Assembly (NCBI GenBank): GCA_014803545.1
Contig: JAAVBN010000029.1
Location: forward strand, 1-44,726
Direction of reading: 5' to 3'
Length of the DNA: 44,726 nucleotides
Origin: a bacterium
GTDB lineage: Bacteria; Pseudomonadota; Alphaproteobacteria; Rs-D84; CACZYB01
The position numbers and the translations under genes are program-made. Within the stretch, counting starts at the first letter, position 1, and every line of letters begins with the position of its first letter. Below the pieces are notes generated by a model. That model saw only the letters and a program-made list of their open reading frames with translations. It made no database searches and was not told the DNA's origin. Positions 16,783 through 25,835 of this stretch are shown here, piece after piece.

Positions 16783-18017
16783 ATGGCTCATAATCCCAAA
16801 AAGGGTAAATTGCTGGATTTATAACAGGATTATAATATTCAAAACTATTATAGAAAATTATATCTGTGTAATTTACGGGAAAAGTTAATATAGTGTATTT
16901 TTCATTTACAATATCGTCAAATGAAATATTTTTTACTTGGGTATCTTTTTTTAATATTACTCCTATATAAAAAGGTCTGTCCCAATCATCAAAAATATCT
17001 TCTTTAAGATTTACATTTTTAGGCGATATTACATGCATATAATGACTATGTGATTTATCAACAAAATAACTAAATATTAGTGTAGGAGTAATTTTTTTCC
17101 AAGGTTGTTCCATTATGTTAGGAAAAGAATCCATATATAAGTTTACTATTGATATTGGTTTAAGTTGTGGTTTAATAAATTCATTTATATATTCATATTG
17201 TTTATTTTCCTTGTTAAATTTATATATATAAAGATAAGTGTTATAATTATATTTATTTTCATCAATTGCAATTTTTGATGGTATAGGACAACCTTTTTTG
17301 TATTTTCCCCATTTAACACGTTCTGCCACGTCCTTAATCACACCATACTTATCCATTACTTTTGAATCTGCTATTTCTTTATTAATATTTACAAGTTTTT
17401 CATCCCAATTATTGGTCCAACCCTTTATACATTTGTAATCATCAACCGTCCCAGGGACTTTTTCTATCCTTAGTTTTTCAAGAAGAGCTTTTTCCTCCGC
17501 TTCACTTAAAACAGGTTCCTTTGTCGCCTCTTGCATTTCTTTTAATTCTTTTTTTATATTTTCATTTTCACTATTTAATGTGGAATAAAGTTCTTTTTGT
17601 TTTTCTATTTCTCCTCTAAGATTTGCGTTTTCATTATTTAATGAAGATATTTCTGTTTTAAGATTTGAAGTATCACAATCAGGACATACAGGGCAATTTT
17701 TATCATTATTATTATTGTTTGTTGTTGTAGTTGTTTCAATAACCTTAGTAGGTTTTCTGTTAGATGTTCTCGTCGCTAATCTTTTTGAGGAAGTTGTAGT
17801 AGTCTTTCTTGCAGAAGAGACAGCCGCCCTCTTCTTTGATGAAGTATTGTTCGTTGCAGCCCTTTTAGTATTTGTTGGTTTCTTTCTTGCTGCATTGACC
17901 GTATTGGATAAGATTGAAATTGTGATTAAGATTGAAAATAGAATAATTGTGTAAATTGCTGATTTTGTAAGTGTTTTACCCCCCCCCTAGGCGGATAGCA
18001 TTTGTTCTGTTTTTCAT
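16781..18017 (-). CDS. Secreted coiled-coil protein, OFF by a G9 tract (putative phase-variable gene)
   Basis: AGAGGA precedes an ATG at 18017, but after 13 codons (ending LGGG) the frame meets TAA directly behind a run of nine G (17987-17979). With eight G the frame stays open to 16781, giving 411 residues. The parts are: N-terminal stub 1-14, hydrophobic signal or anchor about 19-37, possible cleavage after NAA/VNA near 42, a basic Thr/Ser/Lys/Arg-rich linker 43-96, CPVCPDC near 108-114, a coiled coil about 115-165, and a Tyr-rich C-terminal domain I do not recognise. Without slippage only an internal ATG at 17536 remains, with no export signal. Poly-G is very rare in this AT-rich DNA. It could also be a sequencing error or a dead gene. 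Confidence 0.65.
17979..17987 (-). repeat. Homopolymeric G9 tract inside codons 11-13
   Basis: Nine C on the plus strand (G on the coding strand) are flanked by TTTTA and TAGG. The run length decides the reading frame of the surface-protein gene: 9 gives a 13-residue product, 8 or 11 gives the full protein. Confidence 0.85.
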
Positions 18018-18087
18018 TTTTTAATCCTCTTTCTTAATTTAATTATATTCAGAATATCATATTTTCGTATTCTTTTCAATAGGTAAA

Positions 18088-18954
18088 TTATAATTCCAAT
18101 AAATTATCTATGAATTCGGAAGATGAGAATGGTTTTATGTCGCCTGCTTTTTCACCGTTTGCGAGGAAGTAGACAGGTTTTTTATATTTATTTATTAGGG
18201 ATATTATAAATCCTGATTTAGATGAACCTTCGGTTTTTGTGATAATGAAGCCGTCAATATTTATATTTTGGGAGAATTTTTCCATTTGGGTAAGGCTGTT
18301 TTGTCCGCCGTTGCCGTCCAATACTAATATGGTCTTATCTGGGGCAGAGGGGTTTATTTTTTTTACTGTGTTTATTATTTTTTCAAGTTCTGCCATAAGG
18401 TTTTCATTGTTGGAAAGGCGACCTGCGGTATCAATAAAAACTATGTCATCATTTTGTGATTTTGCGATATTGTATCCGTCATAGGCGAGTCCCGATGGAT
18501 TGGCGTTATCCTTTGATATTAGTTTTGCGCCTGCCTTTTTTACCCAATCGGCGAGTTGTTCGGTTGCGGCGATTCTGAAAGTATCGCAGGCGATGACTGA
18601 TACTGATTTTCCCTCGGCTACATACTTATTACAAAGTTTTCCTATGGTTGTGGTTTTACCGCTTCCGTTCACTCCTATCATTATTATAGAGAAAGGTTTT
18701 TCGTTTCCAATTTCAAATTTTGTATCAAATGGTTGAATTAGTTTTAGTAATTCTTCCTTTAAAATTTGTTTGATTTCCGTATCGGTAATATCCTTACCAA
18801 ATTTTTGTTTTTTTATTGTTTGGATAAGGTTTTCAACTATATCATACGAAATGTCGGAGGTGATAAGTAGTTCCTCTAAGCTTTCAAGTGTGGCGTTATC
18901 AAGTTTTTTGTTTGTAAAAATTGATGATAATTTCTTTCCAAATATTCCTAACAT
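18088..18954 (-). CDS. ftsY: Signal recognition particle receptor FtsY
   Basis: A 288-residue NG-domain GTPase that docks ribosome-SRP complexes to the Sec translocon. The P-loop is GVNGSGKTTTIGKL. Other motifs are the DTFRIAATEQLADW insertion-box region, DTAGRLSNNENLM (G3) and GEKAGDIKPFSSSEFIDNLL at the C-terminus. There is no acidic A domain, as in other short alphaproteobacterial forms. Two usually strict motifs are changed: TKLDGTAKGG reads TKTEGSSKSG, so the G4 Asp that contacts guanine is Glu, and DATTGQNAL reads DGNGGQNSL. The start is chosen as ATG 18954 with AAAGGA upstream; a TTG directly before it is also possible. Confidence 0.93.
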   Translation of the reverse strand: MLGIFGKKLSSIFTNKKLDNATLESLEELLITSDISYDIVENLIQTIKKQKFGKDITDTEIKQILKEELLKLIQPFDTKFEIGNEKPFSIIMIGVNGSGKTTTIGKLCNKYVAEGKSVSVIACDTFRIAATEQLADWVKKAGAKLISKDNANPSGLAYDGYNIAKSQNDDIVFIDTAGRLSNNENLMAELEKIINTVKKINPSAPDKTILVLDGNGGQNSLTQMEKFSQNINIDGFIITKTEGSSKSGFIISLINKYKKPVYFLANGEKAGDIKPFSSSEFIDNLLEL

Positions 18955-19029
18955 CAAAAAATCCTTTGCTTATTTTATTTTATTACATTATATTATTTCT
19001 AAATTGAAACTATATCAAGGAAATTTAAT

Positions 19030-19899
19030 ATGCAAGAGAAAGTTAAAATTATTTGTGGTGCTACGGCAAGTGGTAAAAGTGCAAAGGCAATAGAGCTTGC
19101 CTTAAAAAACAATGGTGTGATTATAAATGCTGACAGTCAGCAGGTTTATCGTGAGCTTCCTGTTTTAACTGCCTGTCCGTGTGAGGAGGATTTGAAGCTT
19201 GTCCCACATAAACTTTATGGTTTTATTGGTGGCGATGAAAGAATGGATGTGTCAAAATGGTGTGAGTTTGCAGTAAGTGAGATACGAAAGGCTTTTGAAG
19301 AAGGTAAGCAACCTTTTGTCGTTGGTGGAACTGGATTTTATATAAAGGCTTTGACCGAAGGGCTTTCCGTTATACCGAATGTTCCGCAAAAAATGCGTGA
19401 TTTGGTAAGAAAAGAGGGGCTTGGAGCGAAGGTTTCTGATTTATATAAAATTGTGGAAAAGTATGATCCTGATTTGGCAAGAAAGATTTCTCCGAATGAT
19501 AGGCAAAGAATACTTCGTGGAATAGAGGTTTTCCGTGCAACTGGGGTTCCTTTGTCTGCTTGGCATAAGAATAAGAAGATAAAACCTCTTGGTGATATGG
19601 AATTTGATATAGAGTTGATTGATTTTGAAATGTGTGAGTTTGAAAGACGAATTAAACTTCGCACTTCTAAAATGCTTGAATGTGGGGCGATTGATGAGGT
19701 GGAGGCACTTTACAAACTTGGATATGATGAACGGGCTGGTATCTATAAAGTTTTGGGGGTAAAGGAGATTAAGGATTATCTTGACGGTAATATTACAATA
19801 GATGCGTTAAAGGATAAAATTAACCTTATTACTAGGCAGTATGCAAAAAGGCAAAGAACCTTTTTCAGGACACAAATGGATTCATTAAAAAATAATTAA
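19030..19899 (+). CDS. miaA: tRNA dimethylallyltransferase
   Basis: A 289-residue enzyme that adds the dimethylallyl group to A37 of tRNAs reading codons starting with U. It shows a P-loop variant GATASGKS and DSQQVYRELPVLTACP, a reading typical of alphaproteobacterial MiaA. VPHKLYGFI, VGGTGFYIKAL, and the C-terminal RQYAKRQRTFFR follow. It is divergent from ftsY, 75 nt apart, and has no clear co-transcribed partner. The next gene has its own promoter. Confidence 0.96.
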   Translation: MQEKVKIICGATASGKSAKAIELALKNNGVIINADSQQVYRELPVLTACPCEEDLKLVPHKLYGFIGGDERMDVSKWCEFAVSEIRKAFEEGKQPFVVGGTGFYIKALTEGLSVIPNVPQKMRDLVRKEGLGAKVSDLYKIVEKYDPDLARKISPNDRQRILRGIEVFRATGVPLSAWHKNKKIKPLGDMEFDIELIDFEMCEFERRIKLRTSKMLECGAIDEVEALYKLGYDERAGIYKVLGVKEIKDYLDGNITIDALKDKINLITRQYAKRQRTFFRTQMDSLKNN

Positions 19900-19906
19900 A
19901 AAGTGT

Positions 19907-19935
19907 TTGCGGATATCCCTTTTTTGTGATATACT
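19907..19935 (+). promoter_or_regulatory. Promoter of the 129-aa unknown gene
   Basis: TTGCGG (19907-19912), a 17-nt spacer and TATACT (19930-19935) lie about 35 nt before the ATG. Confidence 0.6.
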
Positions 19936-19953
19936 ACTTTTAGTATTTAACTG

Positions 19954-20015
19954 TAAGGAAAGGGTATATTATGTTTGATATTTTTAAAAAAGGTATTGAG
20001 AAGTTGGAAAATCAA
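19954..20015 (+). repeat. Duplicated leader and 5' coding segment, copy 1
   Basis: TAAGGAAAGG...TATATTATG plus about the first 14 codons are repeated at 20380-20441 with scattered changes. The encoded N-termini match as DIF, one residue, KGIE, one residue, L, one residue, N. Confidence 0.75.
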
Positions 20016-20360
20016 ACCCCATTTGATGAAGCTGTTGGAAGTGTTTCTGCGTATGCTTCCTATACAGATCAAAAGGAGTCTGTGTTTGCAATGATTATTA
20101 AAAAGAATTTCACAACAGATGAAGATAAGAAGAAATTTGTGAAATTTGCTGATACTTTTTATAAGACAATAAAATTAGGGTTAAATATTGATAGTATGCG
20201 GTCTACTGATTATTCAAAACAGTTTATAGAAGATTCTTTGTCCCGTATATATCGTGGTGATAATATTGATAGTATACTTAAATATGCTGAGGCTATGTAT
20301 AAAGATAAGGTTGATTACAAATGTTTCTTGGAACATTATAATAAAGAAAGTTCTTTGTAA
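19971..20360 (+). CDS. Unknown protein, 129 aa, shares N-terminus with next gene
   Basis: This protein is not recognised: 129 residues, soluble, probably all-helical, without signal peptide or membrane segment. The first 14 residues (MFDIFKKGIEKLEN) match the start of the following 374-residue protein (MADIFEKGIENLDN), and the leader DNA matches too. After that the two proteins have no obvious similarity. The shared start may be a docking or sorting tag, or a leftover from duplication followed by replacement of the rest. AAGGAAAGG is the ribosome site. It has its own promoter and is followed 36 nt later by the related gene. Confidence 0.7.
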   Translation: MFDIFKKGIEKLENQTPFDEAVGSVSAYASYTDQKESVFAMIIKKNFTTDEDKKKFVKFADTFYKTIKLGLNIDSMRSTDYSKQFIEDSLSRIYRGDNIDSILKYAEAMYKDKVDYKCFLEHYNKESSL

Positions 20361-20379
20361 TAAAAATAGTTAATTAATA

Positions 20380-20441
20380 TAAGGAAAGGATATATTATGG
20401 CTGATATTTTTGAAAAAGGGATTGAAAATTTAGATAATAGG
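20380..20441 (+). repeat. Duplicated leader and 5' coding segment, copy 2
   Basis: This is the second copy of 19954-20015, again carrying AAGGAAAGG, ATTATG and the codons for the DIF-KGIE-type N-terminus. Confidence 0.75.
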
Positions 20442-21521
20442 GATCCTGTAATTGTTTTGTGTGGTGAAGTAGGTTCTATGGTTGGACGTTTTGTTGATGG
20501 GGATGTCTCTGAATCTGAAACCACAAAAAAATTGATAGATATATATCATACGAAATTTGATGGTAAGGCTGAGGAATTTGAAGAAATTTTGAAGTTTATG
20601 AAATCTCTCGCAGAAGTTTTGCCTGAAAGAGTAAATAATGGTAATGTCAAATTAGATAAAGATGATTTAAAATTGAAAAATATTTTAAACAGACTTATGA
20701 CTTCTTTGGAAGTTGATGATGTTGAACATATATATGATGAATTTTTATCTGCTAGCTTTTCAGCCGTTACTGTTGGTATGATTGAAGAAGAAGCTCCTCG
20801 TCATTCTATGACAATTAATGAAGTTATAAATCCAACTAAGATGAATGTTAATGAAACTGTGAATGAGGATGAAAAGGTTGATGAAAAAACTGCTTCTCAT
20901 CATCCACTTTGGTATGTGATTAATAATGTTGATGAAAGCCAATCAGAGAATGTGGATGTGGAAAATGATGTGGAATCCTCTGATGTAGAAAAAGTTGATT
21001 TCTTTGGTAAAGAGGTTTCTGTTGGTGATAAAACAAAGATAAATTTTGTTGATGAAAAGAAAAAGAAATCTTCTGTTTCAATGGGTGCGGATACAAATTC
21101 TATAAATATTGCACATGATAAAAAGACAAATGTTTCAAGGGCGGCTTTGAATACTACCTTTAAAGGTGTTCTTGATTATATGAGTGCGAATGAGGAAGTT
21201 CCTTTTGATTTTGTGATTAATACTAAGACAGCAGATTTCAAAAAGGAGTTTATTGGTTCTATTATTGCTCATTCTATGAAAGATAGAATGAAAGATACAA
21301 TAAAGGATAATAGTCTTATAAATGGTGTTTCAAAGGAGCCTTTGTTAGCTGGAAAAATTTCTTCCTTTGTTATTAATGGTATGAATATTTCCTATGATGA
21401 TTTTTCAAAATTTAGTAGCTATGAAGATTTTGAGAAATTTGAGGAAAAAATGAATAAAGATAAAGGAAATGTCCGTAAAAAATTGCTTGAAAATGGAATG
21501 GTAAATAATTCTGGTAGATAG
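20397..21521 (+). CDS. Unknown acidic protein, 374 aa
   Basis: I do not recognise this protein. An N-terminal helical part (about 1-135) begins with the 14-residue segment shared with the upstream gene. A strongly acidic, low-complexity Val/Asn/Asp/Glu-rich linker follows (about 140-200, for example NVDVENDVESSDVEKVD), then a C-terminal helical region rich in Lys and Phe (about 235-374, with DDFSKFSSYEDFEKFEEK). There is no export signal. The acidic linker suggests a flexible scaffold or binding protein. It is co-transcribed with the 129-residue gene and ends at a strong terminator. Confidence 0.7.
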   Translation: MADIFEKGIENLDNRDPVIVLCGEVGSMVGRFVDGDVSESETTKKLIDIYHTKFDGKAEEFEEILKFMKSLAEVLPERVNNGNVKLDKDDLKLKNILNRLMTSLEVDDVEHIYDEFLSASFSAVTVGMIEEEAPRHSMTINEVINPTKMNVNETVNEDEKVDEKTASHHPLWYVINNVDESQSENVDVENDVESSDVEKVDFFGKEVSVGDKTKINFVDEKKKKSSVSMGADTNSINIAHDKKTNVSRAALNTTFKGVLDYMSANEEVPFDFVINTKTADFKKEFIGSIIAHSMKDRMKDTIKDNSLINGVSKEPLLAGKISSFVINGMNISYDDFSKFSSYEDFEKFEEKMNKDKGNVRKKLLENGMVNNSGR

Positions 21522-21544
21522 TTTTATGGATTAAAAATTATAAA

Positions 21545-21577
21545 ACCCTTCCTTTAAACGGAAGGGTGTTTTTTTAT
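21545..21577 (+). terminator. Terminator after the 374-aa unknown gene
   Basis: The 8-bp stem ACCCTTCC/GGAAGGGT (21545-21552, 21560-21567) is followed by G and a T run. Confidence 0.9.
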
Positions 21578-21584
21578 TTTAAAA

Positions 21585-21945
21585 ATAAAGTTTGTGGTCG
21601 GACAATGGGGATTTGTTTCTGGGTGTCCGCTTGCTGACCGATAAAGTGTTGAAAAGAAACCTAATAAATAGATTCATAAAGTTTGCGAGCCGCCCGGCGC
21701 CCGAATTTTTCGGGCGGCTCGCTTATGGGCTGACCTAAATAATAAAATGAATCATTATTAAAAAAAACAAAACTTATGGAAAATATATTCAACAATTTAA
21801 AGGGGATTCAGTCTGATGTGTCCATCCCCCTTACCCCCCCCCCTAGGGGGGATGGACCAAAGACTTACGTCTTTGAGAAATGATGAAGGTATAAATCTCA
21901 AAATAATTCTTGACATCTGTTTTTTTTTGTTTATCATTAAAACTG
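21585..21945 (+). repeat. Intergenic hairpin cassette, copy II (with promoter)
   Basis: This gene-free stretch is far richer in G+C hairpins than its surroundings. An outer GGTC/GACC fold encloses GGACA/TGTCC (about 21606-21650). H1 is GCGAGCCGCCCG (21685-21696) with CGGGCGGCTCGC (21711-21722). A shared A-rich stretch with ACAAAACTT follows. H2 is GTCCATCCCCC (21820-21830) with GGGGGATGGAC (21847-21857) around a C10 run. H3 is AAAGAC/GTCTTT with loop TTAC (21859-21874). H4 is TTTGAGA/TCTCAAA (21872-21902). It ends in a promoter. The right part matches cassette III nearly base for base; the left module of I and III is absent. Confidence 0.8.
21910..21937 (+). promoter_or_regulatory. Cassette-borne promoter, copy II
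   Basis: TTGACA (21910-21915), a 16-nt spacer holding a T9 run and TATCAT (21932-21937). The same TTGACATCTG-T9-GTTTA block sits at 42219-42242. Confidence 0.7.
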
Positions 21946-21970
21946 TTTAATAAAAAACTAGGAGTTTATT

Positions 21971-22537
21971 ATGGAAAAAAATAAAATTAATTATAAGTCC
22001 TATGAAGAAATTGCAAAAAGATATGAAGCGTTAAAAGATGATGAAATTTATCAATTTGCTGATCCTGATTGTGATGTGTATCCAGATATTAAAATATTAG
22101 ATAAAAATTTGAAAAATTTTGCTTTGGAGGTTGCTCATTTAAAAGGAAGAAGTTATGGTGTAGTTAAAAATTTTATGGATTTATTTTTTTATCATAGTGA
22201 TAAAGAGCAATTTTATTATTTGATATATACTTTGTTGTTAATATATCAGCAACCTATATTACCTGAGGGAAGAAGTTATAATGATTGGTCTTCTTTATTA
22301 ACTAATGATGAAAAAGATGAAAAATTGAGTAATAATTTATATATATTGCAAAATCTACCTGATAAAAGATTCTTGAAAACTTTTGCTTCTTCATTTTTTT
22401 ATACTAATAGAGAAGAAACTTTATTAAATGAAAAAGTCTTGCTTAAAGAAATTTTGGATTATAGGAAAGATAATCAATTAAAAAAATATCAAAAGTATAA
22501 AAGTATAATAAATATGCTTAATTATAAACGATACTAA
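21971..22537 (+). CDS. Unknown orphan protein behind cassette II, 188 aa
   Basis: This 188-residue protein is not recognised. It is rich in Lys, Tyr, Phe and Leu, with no signal peptide or clear membrane segment although the middle is hydrophobic (FYYLIYTLLLIYQQPIL, about 76-92). AGGAG precedes the ATG. It is a single-gene unit: cassette II with promoter in front, hairpin terminator behind. By eye it has a weak pattern match to the orphan gene behind cassette III (NFMDLF...D...FYYL..T against KFINLF...D...YYIL..L), which might mean very distant kinship. Base composition is even lower in G+C than its neighbours. Confidence 0.65.
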   Translation: MEKNKINYKSYEEIAKRYEALKDDEIYQFADPDCDVYPDIKILDKNLKNFALEVAHLKGRSYGVVKNFMDLFFYHSDKEQFYYLIYTLLLIYQQPILPEGRSYNDWSSLLTNDEKDEKLSNNLYILQNLPDKRFLKTFASSFFYTNREETLLNEKVLLKEILDYRKDNQLKKYQKYKSIINMLNYKRY

Positions 22538-22543
22538 AAAAAT

Positions 22544-22568
22544 CCCCTCTTTGTGAGGGGCGTTTTTT
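22544..22568. terminator. Bidirectional terminator between orphan gene and tkt
   Basis: CCCCTC (22544-22549) pairs with GAGGGG (22555-22560). There is a T run after it on the plus strand and an A run before it that gives T on the minus strand, where the tkt stop lies. Confidence 0.9.
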
Positions 22569-24550
22569 TATAATTGTTCCTTTATCTGTCTTGCAAGAAG
22601 TTCGGGTGTGAAGCCGAATTTTTCCATTAAGTCCTTTGCAGGGGCGGAGGCACCGAACCTGTCTAAGCCTATATTTATATCGGCATATTTTGACCAGCCG
22701 AAGGTGGAACCTGCCTCAATTGAAACGGTGATAGTTTCGCTTGGGATTACAGATTCCTTATAATCTTCACTTTGGGATTCAAACAAGTTCATTGATGGCA
22801 TAGAAACTACGCTTGTGTTTATGCCGTCCTTTTTAAGGAGTAGTTCTTGTGTTTGTATGGCGAGGGCAACCTCTGTGCCAGTTGCAATTATGGTTAAAAG
22901 TTGAGGTTGGTCCTTTTTCGCCTCGCTTATCACATACGCACCGAGGGCGGTTTTATTTTCCTTTGTATCCTTTCGAAGTAGTGGTGTGCTTTGGCGGGAA
23001 AATAAAATTGCGGTTGGCATGTTGTTTGTTTGAAGTGCGATTTCCCATGCCTCGGTTGCTTCTATGGCATCGGCTGGGCGAATTAAGTTTAGGTTTGGTT
23101 GGGCGCGAAGCATTGCCAAATGTTCAATGGGTTGGTGGGTTGGACCATCTTCGCCAAGCATAAAGCTATCGTGAGTTAGAACATAAATTGCCCCTTGTTT
23201 CATAATTGATGAAAGGCGGAGGGCTGGTTTTAAATAATCAACGAATGTAAAGAATGTTGAGCCGTAAGGTTTAAAACCAGAAAGTGAAAGTCCGTTTAAG
23301 ATTGCACCCATTGCGTGTTCTCTTATTCCATATTCAATAAAGTTTCCATTGAAATCCTTTGAGGTGATTGTCTTACTGTGTTCGTTTTTAGTGCAAGTTG
23401 GACCGCTTAAATCCGCAGTTCCACCGATTAAATTTTCAATATGTGGTGTGATTGTCTTTATAATTTCGCCATTGGCATTTCGGGTTGCCTTTGCAAAATT
23501 ATCTTTGATAAAGTTTTCTTTAAGTGTTGCGAAGGTGTCCTTTAAATCTGGCTCTTTTTTTGTTTCAATAAGATTTAAGAAATTTTGTTTTTCATGTGGT
23601 AGGTTTTTTACTTTATCGTTCCAGTTTTGAACTTCATCATCATAATGTTTTCCAACAGCATTCCAAAGGGATAAAATATTTTCTGGGATTTCAAAGGGTG
23701 GATAGTCCCAGCCGATAAGGTTTGCCATAGTTGCCCTTTGTTCCTCTGATAATGGAGAACCGTGAACTTTGCATGTATTTTCAAGTTCAGGAAGTCCCTT
23801 TCCTATGGTAGTTTTAACGGCTATGAAAGCTGGCTTATCAGATTTTTTTGCAAGGGTTAGGATTTCATCAATTTCTGTGAAATTATATCCGTCCTTTATT
23901 TCAAAGGTGTTCCAGTTGTTGGCCTTAAACCTTTCAATCATATTGACTTTGTTTGCAATATCTGCGGTGCCGTCAATGGTTGTGTTGTTATTATCCCAGA
24001 TTACAATCATATTATCCAAATTAAGGGTGCCAGCAAGGGAAATTGCTTCCTCTGATATACCTTCCATAAGACAACCGTCGCCAACGAGAACATATACTTT
24101 ATTATTTATAATATCGTTTCCGAGTTTGGCTTGTTTGATTTTTTCGGCGATTGCTATACCTGTTGCGGTGGCGATACCTTGACCAAGAGGACCTGTTGTT
24201 GTTTCTATACCATTTAAATATCCGTATTCTGGGTGGCCTGCGGTTGGAGAACCAAGTTGTCTGAAATTTTTTACATCATTTAAGGATATATCTTTATATC
24301 CAGTTAGGTATAAAAGGCTGTAAAGTAGGGCGGAGCCGTGTCCTGCGGATAAAATAAATTTATCCCTGTTTTCCCATTTTGGGTTATTTGCTGAAAATCT
24401 TAGATGTTTAGCAAAAAGTGTTGTTGCAAGTTCTGATAGTCCCATAGGAAGACCTGGATGACCTGATTTTGCCTTTGTTATCATATCTACGGATAAAAAG
24501 CGAACGGCGTTTGACATAAGGGTTAAATTTTCAATTTCTTTTTGTTGCAT
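22568..24550 (-). CDS. tkt: Transketolase
   Basis: A 660-residue thiamine-diphosphate enzyme of the pentose phosphate pathway, moving two-carbon units between sugar phosphates. It supplies ribose and erythrose phosphates. Signatures seen are SGHPGLPMG near residue 29, [14 protein letters not shown], the ThDP/metal motif [13 protein letters not shown] with [10 protein letters not shown], the central [15 protein letters not shown], and [19 protein letters not shown]. Length is normal and all domains (PP, Pyr, C-terminal) are present. GGAGAG precedes the ATG. It is transcribed alone, divergent from rnhA. Confidence 0.96.
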   Translation of the reverse strand: MQQKEIENLTLMSNAVRFLSVDMITKAKSGHPGLPMGLSELATTLFAKHLRFSANNPKWENRDKFILSAGHGSALLYSLLYLTGYKDISLNDVKNFRQLGSPTAGHPEYGYLNGIETTTGPLGQGIATATGIAIAEKIKQAKLGNDIINNKVYVLVGDGCLMEGISEEAISLAGTLNLDNMIVIWDNNNTTIDGTADIANKVNMIERFKANNWNTFEIKDGYNFTEIDEILTLAKKSDKPAFIAVKTTIGKGLPELENTCKVHGSPLSEEQRATMANLIGWDYPPFEIPENILSLWNAVGKHYDDEVQNWNDKVKNLPHEKQNFLNLIETKKEPDLKDTFATLKENFIKDNFAKATRNANGEIIKTITPHIENLIGGTADLSGPTCTKNEHSKTITSKDFNGNFIEYGIREHAMGAILNGLSLSGFKPYGSTFFTFVDYLKPALRLSSIMKQGAIYVLTHDSFMLGEDGPTHQPIEHLAMLRAQPNLNLIRPADAIEATEAWEIALQTNNMPTAILFSRQSTPLLRKDTKENKTALGAYVISEAKKDQPQLLTIIATGTEVALAIQTQELLLKKDGINTSVVSMPSMNLFESQSEDYKESVIPSETITVSIEAGSTFGWSKYADINIGLDRFGASAPAKDLMEKFGFTPELLARQIKEQL

Positions 24551-24611
24551 TTTGCTCTCCTTTATTTATAATATTTACAATATAACATTAAAAAGAATGG
24601 AAAATCAAGAA

Positions 24612-25049
24612 ATGAGTGATAAAGTTATAATTTATACTGATGGTGCGTGTAGTGGAAATCCTGGTAATGGTGGTTGGGGAGCTTTGCTTATAAGTGGTGA
24701 AAAGCGTCGTGAAATTTATGGTGGTGAAAAGGATACTACTAATAATCAAATGGAATTGACTGCGGTTATTGAGGCGTTGAAACTTTTGAAATACAAATGT
24801 GATGTTGATGTTTGGACCGACAGTCAGTATGTTAAAAATGGTATTTCCGATTGGATTATTGGTTGGAAAAAAAATGGGTGGAAAAATTCCCAAAAAAAGC
24901 CTGTGAAAAATAAGGATTTATGGGTGAAGCTTGATGAACTTTCATCATTTCACAATGTTTCTTGGCATTGGGTAAAGGGACATAATGGACATATTGAAAA
25001 TGAACGAGTTGATGAGCTTGCAAGGCAGGGTATAAAAGAATTAAAATGA
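24612..25049 (+). CDS. rnhA: Ribonuclease HI
   Basis: A 145-residue enzyme that cuts RNA in RNA-DNA hybrids. The four acidic catalytic residues are visible: D in [12 protein letters not shown] in [10 protein letters not shown] in [12 protein letters not shown], and D in [10 protein letters not shown]. The WVKGHNGH loop is present. I chose the ATG at 24612 ([11 protein letters not shown]), which fits the normal family start; an ATG at 24597 would add five residues. The stop overlaps the next start (ATGA). Confidence 0.95.
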   Translation: MSDKVIIYTDGACSGNPGNGGWGALLISGEKRREIYGGEKDTTNNQMELTAVIEALKLLKYKCDVDVWTDSQYVKNGISDWIIGWKKNGWKNSQKKPVKNKDLWVKLDELSSFHNVSWHWVKGHNGHIENERVDELARQGIKELK

Positions 25050-25762
25050 AGCCGTTTGAGTATTCTTTTGTTATAAAAAAAGATGGTGGAATTGTGCAAG
25101 TAATTCCAGTGGAATTTATTAAATCACTTTCTTCTCAATCAATAAAAATAACACCTAATCTTGCAAAGCAGGTTGTGAAGGTTAGTTATCCATTTTTTGT
25201 AAGCAGGAGTAAGGCGGTTGATTTTTTGGAGGCAAAGAAAGATTGGGTTATAAAACAGCTTCAAAAGGTGCCTGATAAGGTTGTGATTTGTGATGGTGCG
25301 ACGATTACTTTATTGGGAAAAAAGTATAAAATCTCGCATATTCCGAATGCAAGGCGTGGTGTTTGGATAGAGGGTGATTATATTTTTGTGTCTGGGGATA
25401 AAGAGTTTTTAGGTAGACGTGTAAAGGATTTTGCAAAATTGGAAATCAAAAAATATTTTTGCAAACGGGTTAGGTATTATGCTGATATTTTAAAAGTTGA
25501 TTTTGGAAAAATTGCGGTAAAGGATACTACTTCCAGATGGGGAAGTTGTGCAAGTAATGGTAATTTGTCGTTTTCTTGGCGACTTGCTTTTGCTCCGCTT
25601 TTTGTGATTGATTATATTGCTGCACATGAGGTTTCTCATCTGGCGGAACTTAACCATTCATACAGATTTTGGCGAATTGTAAAGCAAATTTACGAGGGGG
25701 ATGTGGATAAGGCTCAAAAGTGGCTTTCACGGAATGGATTATCTTTGTATGCAATTGAATAA
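25046..25762 (+). CDS. YgjP-like metal-dependent hydrolase (DUF45, M48-like)
   Basis: A 238-residue protein of the YgjP/DUF45 family, a zincin-type fold. The C-terminal core has [20 protein letters not shown], then the zinc motif HEVSH in [20 protein letters not shown], all hallmark motifs. The N-terminal half is a beta-rich region (about 1-110) that is common in the family. The physiological substrate is unknown. Translation is coupled to rnhA by a 4-nt ATGA overlap. Confidence 0.9.
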   Translation: MKPFEYSFVIKKDGGIVQVIPVEFIKSLSSQSIKITPNLAKQVVKVSYPFFVSRSKAVDFLEAKKDWVIKQLQKVPDKVVICDGATITLLGKKYKISHIPNARRGVWIEGDYIFVSGDKEFLGRRVKDFAKLEIKKYFCKRVRYYADILKVDFGKIAVKDTTSRWGSCASNGNLSFSWRLAFAPLFVIDYIAAHEVSHLAELNHSYRFWRIVKQIYEGDVDKAQKWLSRNGLSLYAIE

Positions 25763-25835
25763 TTTTTATCTTGTAAAAGGAAAATTTTGATACTAAAATA
25801 AGTTTGTTTTTTTAATTTAAAGGTTAGAGGGTCAA

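Noticed and set aside
17715..17954. Plus-strand hydrophobic reading frame of 79 codons
   Set aside because: It is the antisense of the Lys/Thr/Ala-rich linker of the G9-tract gene. It has no ribosome site and its Val/Phe/Leu bias is the mirror of that linker.
22849..24182. Plus-strand frames opposite tkt
   Set aside because: Mirror frames of a well-conserved transketolase, without start signals.
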